Assembly: GCA_020251025.1 (NCBI GenBank)
Contig: JADCDI010000031.1
Span: 62,001-126,000, forward strand
Reading direction: 5' to 3'
DNA length: 64,000 nt
Source of the DNA: Rhodobacter sp.
GTDB taxonomy: Bacteria > Pseudomonadota > Alphaproteobacteria > Rhodobacterales > Rhodobacteraceae
Both the position numbers and the translations under genes were made by a program. Positions 42,828-50,422 of this stretch are shown here, piece after piece. A model generated the notes under the pieces. It searched no databases, was not told where the DNA came from, and saw only the letters and a list, made by a program, of their open reading frames with translations. Numbering within the stretch: position 1 is the stretch's first letter; each line of letters begins with the position of its first letter.

Positions 42828-44035
42828 CAGCCTCGCTTGCCCTGATCTGGCACCACCCGACGCTGCGGCTGATTGCCGGGCTGATGGTGCTTTTCGGTGC
42901 CGTCAACGCATCGCTTTTCCCCTATCAGTCCTATGTCGCGATCAACCGCATCGGCCTGTCTGACGCCCGGTTTGCCCTGGTGCTGCTGCTGGCCTCGGTG
43001 CTGGCGGTGGGGGCCTCGGTTTCGGCGGGGATCATCACGGATCAAAGGGCGAACCGCAGGCAGGTGGCCCTGGCCACGGCTGCGGCGGCGGTGATCGGGC
43101 CGGTTCTGATGCTGGCGGCCCCCTCGCCGCTCAGCCTTGTGCTGTGCCACGGAATCCTGATTCCGGTCTCGGGTACGCTGTTCGGTCAGGGGTTTGCGCT
43201 GGCACGGCTGGCCTGCGCCGACCGGCCCGATCAGCGCGATGCCATCCTGTCGGGTCTGCGCGCCCTGTTGTCGCTGACCTTTCTTGTGGTTCTGCCGCTG
43301 TGGTCCCTGGCCTTCGCGGCGGGAACGGATGTGATGGCGATCTACGGCCTTGCCGCCGCCTGCGGCGCGCTTTTGTTGCTCATGACATGGCGGTACTGGC
43401 CCGTGGATGGCACAACGGCCTGGGCCGACCCGCCGTCGGGCCTGAGCCTGACGGCATCGCTGCGTGAAATCGCCAGGGGCCGCGTCATGCTGCGGCTGGG
43501 TCTGCTGGGGGCGATCACGGCGGCGGCGGCGCTGTATATGGTTCTCATATCGCTCGTTTTTGCGGCCACGCCTGGCCGGACCCCGGGCGACGTGGCCCTG
43601 TTCGTGGCGCTGGTCGCCGGGTTCGAGGTACCGTTCATGCTGCTGCTGCCGCGCCTGCTGCGCTTTGCCTCGCGCAGCCTGCTCATCGCGGCGGGCGGTG
43701 TGCTTTATGCCTGCTTTCTTGCGCTGATGCCGGTTCTGGCGGCATCACCGCTGGTCTGGCTTTTGCCGGTGCTGGCCGGCCTGTCGGGTGCCGCCACGCT
43801 GACCCTGCCCATCGCCTATCTTCAGGACCTGATGGCGGATCGCCCCGGCGCGGGATCTTCCCTTCTGGCCGTTCAGAAGGTGGCGGCGGATTCCATCTGT
43901 GCTGCGGTTTTCGCCGCAGGAATGACAATCGGCGGATACGGGCTGACGGCCCTGGCCGGGGCGCTGATCGCCGCCGCTGGTGCGGTCGCACTGCTGCTGG
44001 CGGACCGCTGGCGTCAGCGGCTGGACGCCGCTTAG
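42824..44035 (+). CDS. MFS transporter
   Basis: A 403-residue protein with about twelve hydrophobic segments, for example LRLIAGLMVLFGAVNASLFP, FALVLLLASVLAVGASVSAG, LPLWSLAFAAGTDVMAIYGL and ALAGALIAAAGAVALLLADR. The loop after TM2 (ITDQRANRRQVALAT) corresponds to the MFS motif A region. The overall pattern resembles the sugar-efflux (SetA-like) group, but the substrate is not determinable. It overlaps the FAD oxidase gene by four bases, so the exporter or importer probably handles the substrate or product of that enzyme. Confidence 0.85.
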   Translation: MTASLALIWHHPTLRLIAGLMVLFGAVNASLFPYQSYVAINRIGLSDARFALVLLLASVLAVGASVSAGIITDQRANRRQVALATAAAAVIGPVLMLAAPSPLSLVLCHGILIPVSGTLFGQGFALARLACADRPDQRDAILSGLRALLSLTFLVVLPLWSLAFAAGTDVMAIYGLAAACGALLLLMTWRYWPVDGTTAWADPPSGLSLTASLREIARGRVMLRLGLLGAITAAAALYMVLISLVFAATPGRTPGDVALFVALVAGFEVPFMLLLPRLLRFASRSLLIAAGGVLYACFLALMPVLAASPLVWLLPVLAGLSGAATLTLPIAYLQDLMADRPGAGSSLLAVQKVAADSICAAVFAAGMTIGGYGLTALAGALIAAAGAVALLLADRWRQRLDAA

Positions 44036-44146
44036 CGGGGTGCCGAAACGCATCCCCGCCGCTTGCAGAAGGGAAGATCATCCTGATCCGTCTCAAAAGC
44101 GGCTTCCGCTACGGGCGGGCAAGGGGTCGTACCGCACTGCCGCGAG

Positions 44147-44536
44147 TTACTGCACGCGCGTCCAGGTACCGCCATCGCGGCAGATGCCAAGCACGCAGCC
44201 CGACACCGACAACTTGTCACCGTTCAGCTTCAACTTGCCGTTATAGGTTCTGTTGCGGTCCGGTTCCCAGATCTTGCCGCTGCCGTAGGCGCCATCACCT
44301 TCGGCCACCATGTCCCAGACAACCGGCCTGCCGATGTCGGGCGAGGCAGCCTCTTCCCCCGCCGGCGTGAAGGCGCGCACCAGCACACCGCACAAAGCAG
44401 GCCCACAGGGCTTGATCTCGACATGCCCGTAACTGCCGTCATTGAGCGGCATCGTCTGCCACGTCCCTTCCACCGGATCGGCAAATGCCGCCACAGCCGT
44501 GCAACAAACCAAAGCTGAAGCAAGAATGATCCTCAT
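44147..44536 (-). CDS. DUF2147-family exported protein
   Basis: A 129-residue protein with a Sec signal (MRIILASALVCCTAVAAFA). The mature domain has the DUF2147 pattern: DPVEGTWQTMPLNDGSYGHV, GPALCGVLVRAFTPAGEEA, GSGKIWEPDRNRTYNGKLKL and the end VSGCVLGICRDGGTWTRV. Four cysteines in the mature part may form disulfides. The function is unknown; some family members appear under envelope stress. A strong ribosome-binding site (AGGAGGG) precedes ATG 44536. It is divergent from hisA. Confidence 0.9.
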   Translation of the reverse strand: MRIILASALVCCTAVAAFADPVEGTWQTMPLNDGSYGHVEIKPCGPALCGVLVRAFTPAGEEAASPDIGRPVVWDMVAEGDGAYGSGKIWEPDRNRTYNGKLKLNGDKLSVSGCVLGICRDGGTWTRVQ

Positions 44537-44678
44537 GCGTCCCTCCTGAACCGAACAGGGCCGGATCATGCGGCACCGGCACCCTTTGTGGCAAGCACCC
44601 TCGATTCCCGCACAGGGGGACCTTGCGTCTTGGCAAGGCGGCAGCGCCGTGCCAAAGACCGGCACAAGGAGCGGCCGG

Positions 44679-45398
44679 ATGATCCTCTACCCTGCGATAG
44701 ACCTCAAGGACGGCCAGTGCGTGCGCCTGCTGCGCGGCGAAATGGCGGCGGCAACCGTGTTCGGCGACGATCCGGCGGCGCAGGCGGCAGCCTTTGTTGC
44801 GGCGGGCTGCGACTGGCTGCATCTGGTCGATCTGAACGGGGCCTTCGCCGGGCAGCCGGTGAACGGGGTTGCGGTCGCGGCGATCCTGGCGCGTGTGGCC
44901 GTGCCCTGCCAGCTGGGCGGCGGCATCCGCGATATGGCCACCATCGAAACCTGGCTCGACCGCGGCCTGGCCCGGGTGATCCTGGGCACCGCGGCGGTGG
45001 AAGACCCCGCACTGGTGCGCAAGGCGGCAGGCAGCTTTCCGGGGCGCATCGCCGTGGGGATCGACGCGCGGGGTGGCCGGGTCGCCACACGGGGCTGGGC
45101 AGAGACGACCGATGTCATGGCCACAGATCTGGCGCGCCGCTTTGAGGATGCGGGGGTTGCCGCGCTGATCTACACCGATATCGACCGCGACGGCGCGATG
45201 GGGGGGCCGAACATCGCCGCAACGGTGGCGCTGGCCCGCGCCGTCAGCATTCCTGTCATCGCCTCGGGCGGGGTCGCCGCGATGGCCGACCTTCTGGCGC
45301 TGCGCGACACCGGGGTGATTGCGGGTGCCATTTCGGGCCGTGCGCTTTATGACGGCACCATTGATCTTGAAGCGGCACTTCGGGCTTTGCGCGAATAG
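44679..45398 (+). CDS. hisA: ProFAR isomerase HisA
   Basis: A 239-residue TIM barrel that isomerises 5'-ProFAR to PRFAR in histidine synthesis. It starts [20 protein letters not shown], with the catalytic aspartate at residue 8. The second catalytic aspartate region is [15 protein letters not shown]. Phosphate-binding loops are [15 protein letters not shown] and [12 protein letters not shown]. The frame is open upstream, but ATG 44679, preceded by AAGGAGCGG, is the standard N-terminus. hisF and hisE follow; hisB and hisH are not adjacent, so the his genes are split. Confidence 0.97.
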   Translation: MILYPAIDLKDGQCVRLLRGEMAAATVFGDDPAAQAAAFVAAGCDWLHLVDLNGAFAGQPVNGVAVAAILARVAVPCQLGGGIRDMATIETWLDRGLARVILGTAAVEDPALVRKAAGSFPGRIAVGIDARGGRVATRGWAETTDVMATDLARRFEDAGVAALIYTDIDRDGAMGGPNIAATVALARAVSIPVIASGGVAAMADLLALRDTGVIAGAISGRALYDGTIDLEAALRALRE

Positions 45399-45406
45399 TC
45401 CATTTT

Positions 45407-45472
45407 CTGTTCACAAATATCCCCGGGGGGAAGGCCGCGCAGCGGCCTTGGGGGGCGGAAAGCCCCCCTTTT
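45407..45472 (+). repeat. Dispersed AAATATCC-plus-hairpin element, copy B
   Basis: CTGTTCACAAATATCCCCGG (45407-45426) matches copy A at 15032 except for two bases. It is followed by AAGGCCGC-GCA-GCGGCCTT (45431-45449) and GGGGGGC-GGAAA-GCCCCCC-TTTT (45450-45472). The last stem equals that of copy A, and the T-run makes it terminator-like. It lies between hisA and hisF and may reduce read-through within the his cluster. Confidence 0.65.
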
Positions 45473-45513
45473 CCCAGCCGTCGCAACAGGCCAAAAGGAT
45501 GGCGGAGGCGCAG

Positions 45514-46275
45514 ATGCTCAAGACCCGGATCATCCCCTGCCTGGACGTGGCCGATGGCCGCGTGGTCAAGGGCGTGAACTTTGCCGATCTGATCGATGCG
45601 GGTGATCCCGTGGCGGCGGCGCGGGCCTATGATGCCGCCGGCGCGGACGAGCTGTGCTTTCTGGACATCCATGCCACGCACGAGAATCGCGGCACGATGT
45701 TCGATCTGGTCACCCGCACCGCCGAACAGTGCTTCATGCCCCTGACCGTGGGGGGCGGCGTGCGCACGCCGGGGGATGTGCGCGCGCTGCTGCTGGCCGG
45801 GGCGGACAAGGTCAGCTTCAATTCCGCCGCCGTGGCCAACCCCGATGTCGTGGCCGAAGCCGCCGACCGGTTCGGCGCGCAATGCATTGTCGTGGCGATC
45901 GATGCCAAGACCGTGGCCCCCGGCCGGTGGGAGGTGTTCACCCATGGCGGCCGCCGCGCCACCGGCATCGACGCGGTCGGTTTTGCCCGCACCGTGGCGG
46001 CGCGGGGGGCGGGGGAAATCCTGCTGACAAGCATGGACCGCGACGGCACAAGGGCGGGGTTCAACCTGGCGCTGACGCGGGCGGTTGCCGATGCCGTCCC
46101 GGTGCCGGTGATTGCCAGCGGCGGGGTGGGCACGCTGGACCATCTGGTTGACGGCGTGACCATCGGCGGTGCCAGTGCGGTGCTGGCCGCCTCGATCTTC
46201 CACTTCGGCGATTTCACCATTGCACAGGCCAAGGCCCATATGGCTGCCGCCGGCATACCGATGAGGCTGACATGA
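45514..46275 (+). CDS. hisF: Imidazole glycerol phosphate synthase cyclase subunit HisF
   Basis: A 253-residue TIM barrel. It starts [20 protein letters not shown] with the catalytic aspartate at residue 11; the second is in [20 protein letters not shown]. Phosphate loops are [17 protein letters not shown] and [18 protein letters not shown]. It closes the imidazole ring of IGP using ammonia from HisH, which must be encoded elsewhere. ATG 45514 has a GGCGGAGGCG ribosome-binding site; MAEAQ at 45499 is an alternative. The start follows dispersed element copy B and the stop overlaps hisE. Confidence 0.97.
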   Translation: MLKTRIIPCLDVADGRVVKGVNFADLIDAGDPVAAARAYDAAGADELCFLDIHATHENRGTMFDLVTRTAEQCFMPLTVGGGVRTPGDVRALLLAGADKVSFNSAAVANPDVVAEAADRFGAQCIVVAIDAKTVAPGRWEVFTHGGRRATGIDAVGFARTVAARGAGEILLTSMDRDGTRAGFNLALTRAVADAVPVPVIASGGVGTLDHLVDGVTIGGASAVLAASIFHFGDFTIAQAKAHMAAAGIPMRLT

Positions 46276-46583
46276 CCGCACTTGACCGTCTTGCCGTAAC
46301 CGTGGCCGGCCGCAAGGGGGGTGATCCGGCCCAAAGCTGGACGGCAAGGCTTCTGGCCGCCGGACCCGAGGCCTGCGCGAAGAAGTTCGGCGAAGAGGCG
46401 GTGGAAGCGGTGATCGAGGCGGTGAAGGGCGACCGCGACCGTCTGACATCGGAAGCGGCGGACGTGCTGTATCACCTTCTGGTCATGCTGGCCGCGCGCG
46501 ATGTGACGCTGGACGCGGTCATGGCGGAACTGGACCGGCGTGCGGGCACCTCCGGCATCGCGGAAAAGGCCGGTCGCGCCTAG
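46272..46583 (+). CDS. hisE: Phosphoribosyl-ATP diphosphatase HisE
   Basis: A 103-residue all-alpha NTP-pyrophosphohydrolase that converts PR-ATP to PR-AMP. The MazG-like helical motif is complete: [20 protein letters not shown] followed by [20 protein letters not shown], with the acidic Mg-binding residues. It overlaps hisF by four bases (ATGA). The stand-alone form is usual in alphaproteobacteria, where hisI is separate. Confidence 0.96.
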   Translation: MTALDRLAVTVAGRKGGDPAQSWTARLLAAGPEACAKKFGEEAVEAVIEAVKGDRDRLTSEAADVLYHLLVMLAARDVTLDAVMAELDRRAGTSGIAEKAGRA

Positions 46584-46607
46584 CGGGCGGGCGGATCGGT
46601 CAGGGCA

Positions 46608-46626
46608 GAATTTTCGCAGAAAATTC
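46608..46626. terminator. AT-rich palindromic hairpin between hisE and a convergent gene
   Basis: The perfect 8-bp arms GAATTTTC-GCA-GAAAATTC lie between the hisE stop (46583) and the stop of the convergent CoA-binding gene (46631). The T-rich arm on each strand suits a bidirectional terminator. Confidence 0.6.
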
Positions 46627-46630
46627 AGTG

Positions 46631-47053
46631 CTACAAGCCAAGGCGCGGGATTTCGATGGCAGGGCAGCGGTTCTGGACAACCTTCAGACCGCGTGCTTCG
46701 GCAAGGGCGGCGGCTTCGGCGTTTTCGACGCCCAGCTGCATCCAGACCGTCTTCAGCCCCGGCAGGGCGGCCAGTGCCTGTTGCACCACGGGCAGAACCG
46801 CGTCGCTGCGCCGGAAGATGTCAACCATGTCCACCGGTTCGGAAATGTCGGCCAGGCTGGCGCGGACGGTCCCGCCCAGTGCCGCCTGCCCGGCCTGACC
46901 GGGATTGACGGGAATGACACGATAGCCGCGTGCGGCCAGAAAGCGGGCCACATGGTGGCTGGGACGATCCGCGTTGGGCGACCAGCCGACAAGGGCAATG
47001 GTCCGCGTTGTCCGCAGGATATGGGCAAGGTCGGCGTCATCGGGCTGTGTCAT
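46631..47053 (-). CDS. CoA-binding domain protein (YccU/DUF-type)
   Basis: A 140-residue Rossmann-fold protein of the CoA_binding_2 family. It contains [58 protein letters not shown] and the end [16 protein letters not shown] with the conserved NRC motif. Family proteins bind CoA and are thought to act in CoA-linked regulation or protection; the cellular role is uncertain. The start lies just downstream of the rlmB terminator, so it needs its own promoter. Confidence 0.9.
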   Translation of the reverse strand: MTQPDDADLAHILRTTRTIALVGWSPNADRPSHHVARFLAARGYRVIPVNPGQAGQAALGGTVRASLADISEPVDMVDIFRRSDAVLPVVQQALAALPGLKTVWMQLGVENAEAAALAEARGLKVVQNRCPAIEIPRLGL

Positions 47054-47067
47054 GCCGGTGGCCCCAC

Positions 47068-47097
47068 AAAAAAGCGCCCGGATAAAGGACCGGGCGC
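47068..47097 (-). terminator. Rho-independent terminator of rlmB
   Basis: Read leftward, an 8-bp stem GCGCCCGG/CCGGGCGC with an 8-base loop is followed by six T residues (A-run 47068-47073 on the plus strand). It lies about 85 bases after the rlmB stop. Confidence 0.85.
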
Positions 47098-47182
47098 AGT
47101 GCGGAACGAGGGACAGTGCAGGCGAAACGGCGTGTTCCGGCGCGCCGCTTCCACGGAGGAAAATAAGCAGTTGTCCGCAGGA

Positions 47183-47989
47183 TTAAAGAAGTGTCGCAAA
47201 GTCGTGATCCGCCGGGCGCTGCGTTGCTGCGTAAAGCGCGATCGCCGCCGCGTTCGAGACATTGAGCGACCCGAAGCTGCCGGCGCAGGGAATGCGCACC
47301 AGCCGGTCACAACTGTCGCGCGTGCGGTCGCGCAGGCCGGGGCCTTCGGCACCCAGAACGATGCCTAGGGGGCGGTTGCCCGCCTCGGCCAGGGCATCGG
47401 CCAGGGTCATGGGGGCACCGCTGTCAAGGCCGAGGAGGATATAGCCCATCGATTTCAGCGCCCCCATGGCCCCGGCCAGGTTCTGCACCCGCAGATAGGG
47501 CTGGCGTTCCAGCGCGCCGCTGGCGGTCTTGGCCAGTGCCCCGGTCTCGGGCGCGGAATGGCGGTGCGGGGCGATGACCGCGCGCGCGCCGAACACCTCG
47601 GCCGAGCGCAGCACAGCCCCGACATTGTGGGGGTCCGTCACACGGTCCAGCAGCACGACCAGCGCTGCGCCGGTGCCGCCGGTGCAGACCTTTTCCAGAT
47701 CGCCCCATTGCAGCGGGCGCGCTTCCAGCGCGGCCCCCTGATGCACCGAGCCGTCGTCGATGGGCACATCAAAGCGGCGCGGATCGACGATTTCCGGGGT
47801 CATGCCGCTGGCCGCTATGGCATCGCCCAGCTTGTCGGCGGCGTTCCTTGTCAGCACCAGGCGCAGGCGGTCGCGCGCGGGGTTGCGCAGCGCATCGCGC
47901 ACGGCATGCAGGCCGAACAGCCAGACGGTTTCGCGCGCCTGGCGGCTGCGGCTGCGTTCCTTTTCGATGACCCAGGCCGGTTTCTGCAT
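47183..47989 (-). CDS. rlmB: 23S rRNA (guanosine-2'-O)-methyltransferase RlmB (SpoU family)
   Basis: A 268-residue SPOUT methyltransferase. The N-terminal substrate-binding domain starts at about residue 22 (VWLFGLHAVRDALRNPARDR). The catalytic knot has motif 1 LDRVTDPHNVGAVLRSAEVF, motif 2 PLGIVLGAEGPGLR and motif 3 VRIPCAGSFGSLNVSNAAAI. It 2'-O-methylates G2251 of 23S rRNA. ATG 47989 is chosen because MQKPAWVIEKERSRSRQARE is a plausible basic N-terminus; the frame extends upstream over the tRNA region without homology. It is divergent from the tRNA gene and ends at a strong terminator. Confidence 0.95.
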   Translation of the reverse strand: MQKPAWVIEKERSRSRQARETVWLFGLHAVRDALRNPARDRLRLVLTRNAADKLGDAIAASGMTPEIVDPRRFDVPIDDGSVHQGAALEARPLQWGDLEKVCTGGTGAALVVLLDRVTDPHNVGAVLRSAEVFGARAVIAPHRHSAPETGALAKTASGALERQPYLRVQNLAGAMGALKSMGYILLGLDSGAPMTLADALAEAGNRPLGIVLGAEGPGLRDRTRDSCDRLVRIPCAGSFGSLNVSNAAAIALYAATQRPADHDFATLL

Positions 47990-48119
47990 GAGGTGTTCCC
48001 TGTTGCGGGGCGCAGGATGCGGTGCCCGCCGGGCCTTCGCAAGCGGAAAGACCGGCGGGCCGGGGCAAAGACTTTCGCGCTTGACGCCCCATGGACCCTT
48101 CGCTATCCACCCCCACATC

Positions 48120-48203
48120 GGGCGACGAGCTGCAAGGTGCGGCAGCGGACTGTAACTCCGCCGGGGAGACCCATGCCTGGTTCGATTCCAGGGTCGCCCA
48201 CCA
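48120..48203 (+). tRNA. tRNA-Tyr (anticodon GTA)
   Basis: An 84-nt class II tRNA with encoded CCA. Acceptor arms are GGGCGAC (48120-48126) and GTCGCCC (48193-48199). The anticodon stem is GCGGA/TCCGC with loop CTGTAAC (anticodon GTA at 48152-48154). The long variable arm has the stem GGG-AGA-CCC, and the T arm is CCTGG-TTCGATT-CCAGG, all perfect. The D arm (48127-48144) is atypical: it has GG in the loop, but only a short, partly wobble stem, and G in place of the usual U8. The class II shape and GTA support Tyr; a tRNA search should confirm it. Confidence 0.75.
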
Positions 48204-48353
48204 GCCCGCCGCACAGGCCAGCGGCACGGTCGCCGGACAGGCAGGACAGGGATGCCACCGCTGACCGCAGAAGGGCAGCGTCACGGTTCGTGCCCGCGCC
48301 CGACGCGGCTGTGACGCGGCGCTGTCACCGCGAAACCCTTTGCGTGGATTGCG

Positions 48354-49148
48354 ATGACCGACCGTTCCTTCCGCTTCACCCATGCGATCACGCGCCGACC
48401 GGGGCACAGCATCACCGCCGGATTGCGCGCGGTGGACACAGGTCCCCCCGATCTGGCGCAGATGCTGGTCCATCATGGCGATTACGTGGCGGCGCTGCGC
48501 GCAACCGGCGCCACCCTGGTGGAACTGGATCCGCTCGAGGCCTTTCCCGACAGCGTTTTTGTCGAAGATACGGCGCTTTGCCTGCCTGAAGGGGCAGTGG
48601 TGATGCGCCCCGGCGCGCCGTCGCGTCTGGGCGAGGCAGCCCTGATGGCCCCGCATCTGGCGGCGCTCTATGGCGAAGTGGTGCAGATCAGCGGCCCGGG
48701 CTTTATCGAGGGCGGCGATATCCTTGTGACCGAACGTGAGATTCTTGTCGGACGTTCGGCCCGGACCAATGCGGCAGGCATTGCGGAACTGGCCCGTCTG
48801 GTTGCGCCCTGGGGGTATTCCCTGCGCGAGGTGATCACGCCGCCCGGCGTGCTGCACTTCAAGACCGACTGTTCGCTTCTTGATGCCGAAACGGTGCTTG
48901 CGACGGACCGGCTTGCCGCCTCGGGCTGCTTTGACACCTACCGGGTGATCCCGGTCGCCACGGGCGAAGAGGCGGCGGCGAACACCATCCGCTTCAATGA
49001 TCTGGTGCTGATGCCCGCCGGATTTCCGCGCACCGCCGACCGGCTGGCGGCGGCCGGATATGACCTGCGCCAGATCGCCAACAGCGAATGCGCCAAGCTG
49101 GATGGCGGCATGTCCTGCCTGTCGCTGCGCTTCACGCCCCGCGCCTGA
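48354..49148 (+). CDS. ddaH: Dimethylarginine dimethylaminohydrolase (DDAH)-like amidinohydrolase
   Basis: A 264-residue pentein-fold enzyme. The substrate-binding acids are in FPDSVFVEDTALCLPEGAVV and GPGFIEGGDILVTERE. The catalytic histidine is in GVLHFKTDCSLL and the catalytic cysteine is C255 in KLDGGMSCLSLR. DDAH hydrolyses methylated arginines to citrulline and dimethylamine; arginine deiminases share the fold, but their length and motifs differ. It has no evident operon partner. ATG 48354 gives a normal N-terminus (FTHAITRRPGHSI). Confidence 0.92.
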   Translation: MTDRSFRFTHAITRRPGHSITAGLRAVDTGPPDLAQMLVHHGDYVAALRATGATLVELDPLEAFPDSVFVEDTALCLPEGAVVMRPGAPSRLGEAALMAPHLAALYGEVVQISGPGFIEGGDILVTEREILVGRSARTNAAGIAELARLVAPWGYSLREVITPPGVLHFKTDCSLLDAETVLATDRLAASGCFDTYRVIPVATGEEAAANTIRFNDLVLMPAGFPRTADRLAAAGYDLRQIANSECAKLDGGMSCLSLRFTPRA

Positions 49149-49164
49149 AGGGCGCAGCACGCCG

Positions 49165-49758
49165 TCAGTGCCACAGCACCGGGGCAAGCGACAGCACCAG
49201 CAGCCCGGCCATCGTCCAGTTGAAGATGGTCAGGCGCCGCGGATTGGTCAGAACGCGGCGCAGTTGCTGTCCGGTCAGCGTCCAGAGACTGACCGACGGC
49301 AGGTTGACTGCGCCGAAGATCGCCGCCACAAGGGCGACGGTCCACAGGCTGCGGTCGGGCGCATATAGGGTGACGGCGCTCAGCGCCATGGCCCAGGCCT
49401 TCGGGTTGACCCATTGGAAGGCTGCCGCCTGCAGAAAGGTCATCGGGGTGCCCCCGGCCTGCCGGTCTTTGGGCGCGGCCGCATGGGCGATCTTCCAGGC
49501 AAGCCACAGCATATAGGCCACGCTGACCACCTCCAGCGCCGTCGTCGCCACGGGGTGTGTCTGGAACAGTCCGGTCAGGCCCGCGCCCACCAGAAAGGTC
49601 ATCATCGCAAAGCCCAGGCTGACGCCCAGCATATGGGGCACCGTGCGGCGAAAGCCGAAGTTGGCCCCCGACGCCATCAGCAGCAGATTGTTGGGGCCGG
49701 GTGTCACCGAGGTGACAAGGGCAAAAAGCACAAGCGCAGGCAGGGTTTCCATCATCAT
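49165..49758 (-). CDS. LysE/RhtB-family amino-acid exporter
   Basis: A 197-residue inner-membrane protein with about six helices. The family N-terminal block is LFALVTSVTPGPNNLLLMAS, followed by GFRRTVPHMLGVSLGFAMMT and, in the second half, FQWVNPKAWAMALSAVTLY. These transporters export amino acids or their derivatives. It begins with three ATG codons (49758, 49755, 49752). It is divergent from an Lrp-type regulator, the usual arrangement for amino-acid-sensing control of such exporters. Confidence 0.93.
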   Translation of the reverse strand: MMMETLPALVLFALVTSVTPGPNNLLLMASGANFGFRRTVPHMLGVSLGFAMMTFLVGAGLTGLFQTHPVATTALEVVSVAYMLWLAWKIAHAAAPKDRQAGGTPMTFLQAAAFQWVNPKAWAMALSAVTLYAPDRSLWTVALVAAIFGAVNLPSVSLWTLTGQQLRRVLTNPRRLTIFNWTMAGLLVLSLAPVLWH

Positions 49759-49761
49759 GGC

Positions 49762-49796
49762 GCAATAATTGCTGCTTTCTTGCGGAGATATATTGC
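49762..49796. promoter_or_regulatory. Candidate Lrp-type operator in the LysE/Lrp divergent region
   Basis: The AT-rich 72-bp gap between the divergent genes contains GCAATAATTGC (49762-49772, a 5-1-5 palindrome) and, 19 bases on, TATTGCAAAA. Repeated TTGC/GCAA half-sites in an AT-rich tract fit an Lrp/AsnC operator. This is inferred from position and sequence character. Confidence 0.4.
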
Positions 49797-49830
49797 AAAA
49801 TGCGGCCTTGATTCAGTAATCCTGCAACAA

Positions 49831-50283
49831 ATGACGAAGATTGACGCCATAAACCACCGGATATTGCAAGAGCTGTCACGGGACGGGCGGATCAGCAACC
49901 TTGTTCTGGCGGACCGGATCGGGCTTTCGCCCTCGGCCTGTCTGCGCCGGGTGCAGGAGCTGGAGCGTGCGGGCGTGATCACCGGATACCGCGCCGTCTT
50001 GAACCCGGCGAGGATGGGCACGGGATTTCTGGCCTATGTCACCGTCGGGCTGTCGCAACATACCAAGACGGCGCAGGAGGTGTTCGAACGCGCCATGGCC
50101 CATGCGCCCGAGGTGCGCGAATGCCACAATGTAACCGGGGCCATCGAGTATCTGCTGCGTGTGGAGACGGCCGATCTGGCCGCCTACAAGCATTTCCACA
50201 CCGATGTCCTGGGAATGGTGCCGGGGGTGGGCACGATTTCCACCATGGTGGTCATGGGATCGCCAAAGGATGCGCGGGCGTGA
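49831..50283 (+). CDS. Lrp/AsnC-family transcriptional regulator
   Basis: A 150-residue regulator. The N-terminal helix-turn-helix is in MTKIDAINHRILQELSRDGR and LADRIGLSPSACLRRVQELE. The C-terminal RAM domain has YRAVLNPARMGTGFLAYVTV, VRECHNVTGAIEYLLRVETA and FHTDVLGMVPGVGTISTMVV. Such proteins form octamers and sense amino acids. It is divergent from the LysE-type exporter and probably controls it. ATG 49831 is the family start; the longer open frame upstream is antisense to lysE. Confidence 0.94.
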   Translation: MTKIDAINHRILQELSRDGRISNLVLADRIGLSPSACLRRVQELERAGVITGYRAVLNPARMGTGFLAYVTVGLSQHTKTAQEVFERAMAHAPEVRECHNVTGAIEYLLRVETADLAAYKHFHTDVLGMVPGVGTISTMVVMGSPKDARA

Positions 50284-50422
50284 AAGCGGCAGGGCTTGCG
50301 GCACAGGAACGCAAGGGCATTCCACGGAAGCCCGGATAACGCCTGCTTTGTTCTCTCTTCGCCCGCTTGTCTGGCCGAAGAACGCGCCCTAGTCTCCGCC
50401 CGACCACAAGGGAGACCCGACC

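Noticed and set aside
50284-50422. SAM-type riboswitch upstream of metY
   Set aside because: No SAM-I, SAM-II or SAM/SAH core could be recognised in the 139-base leader.
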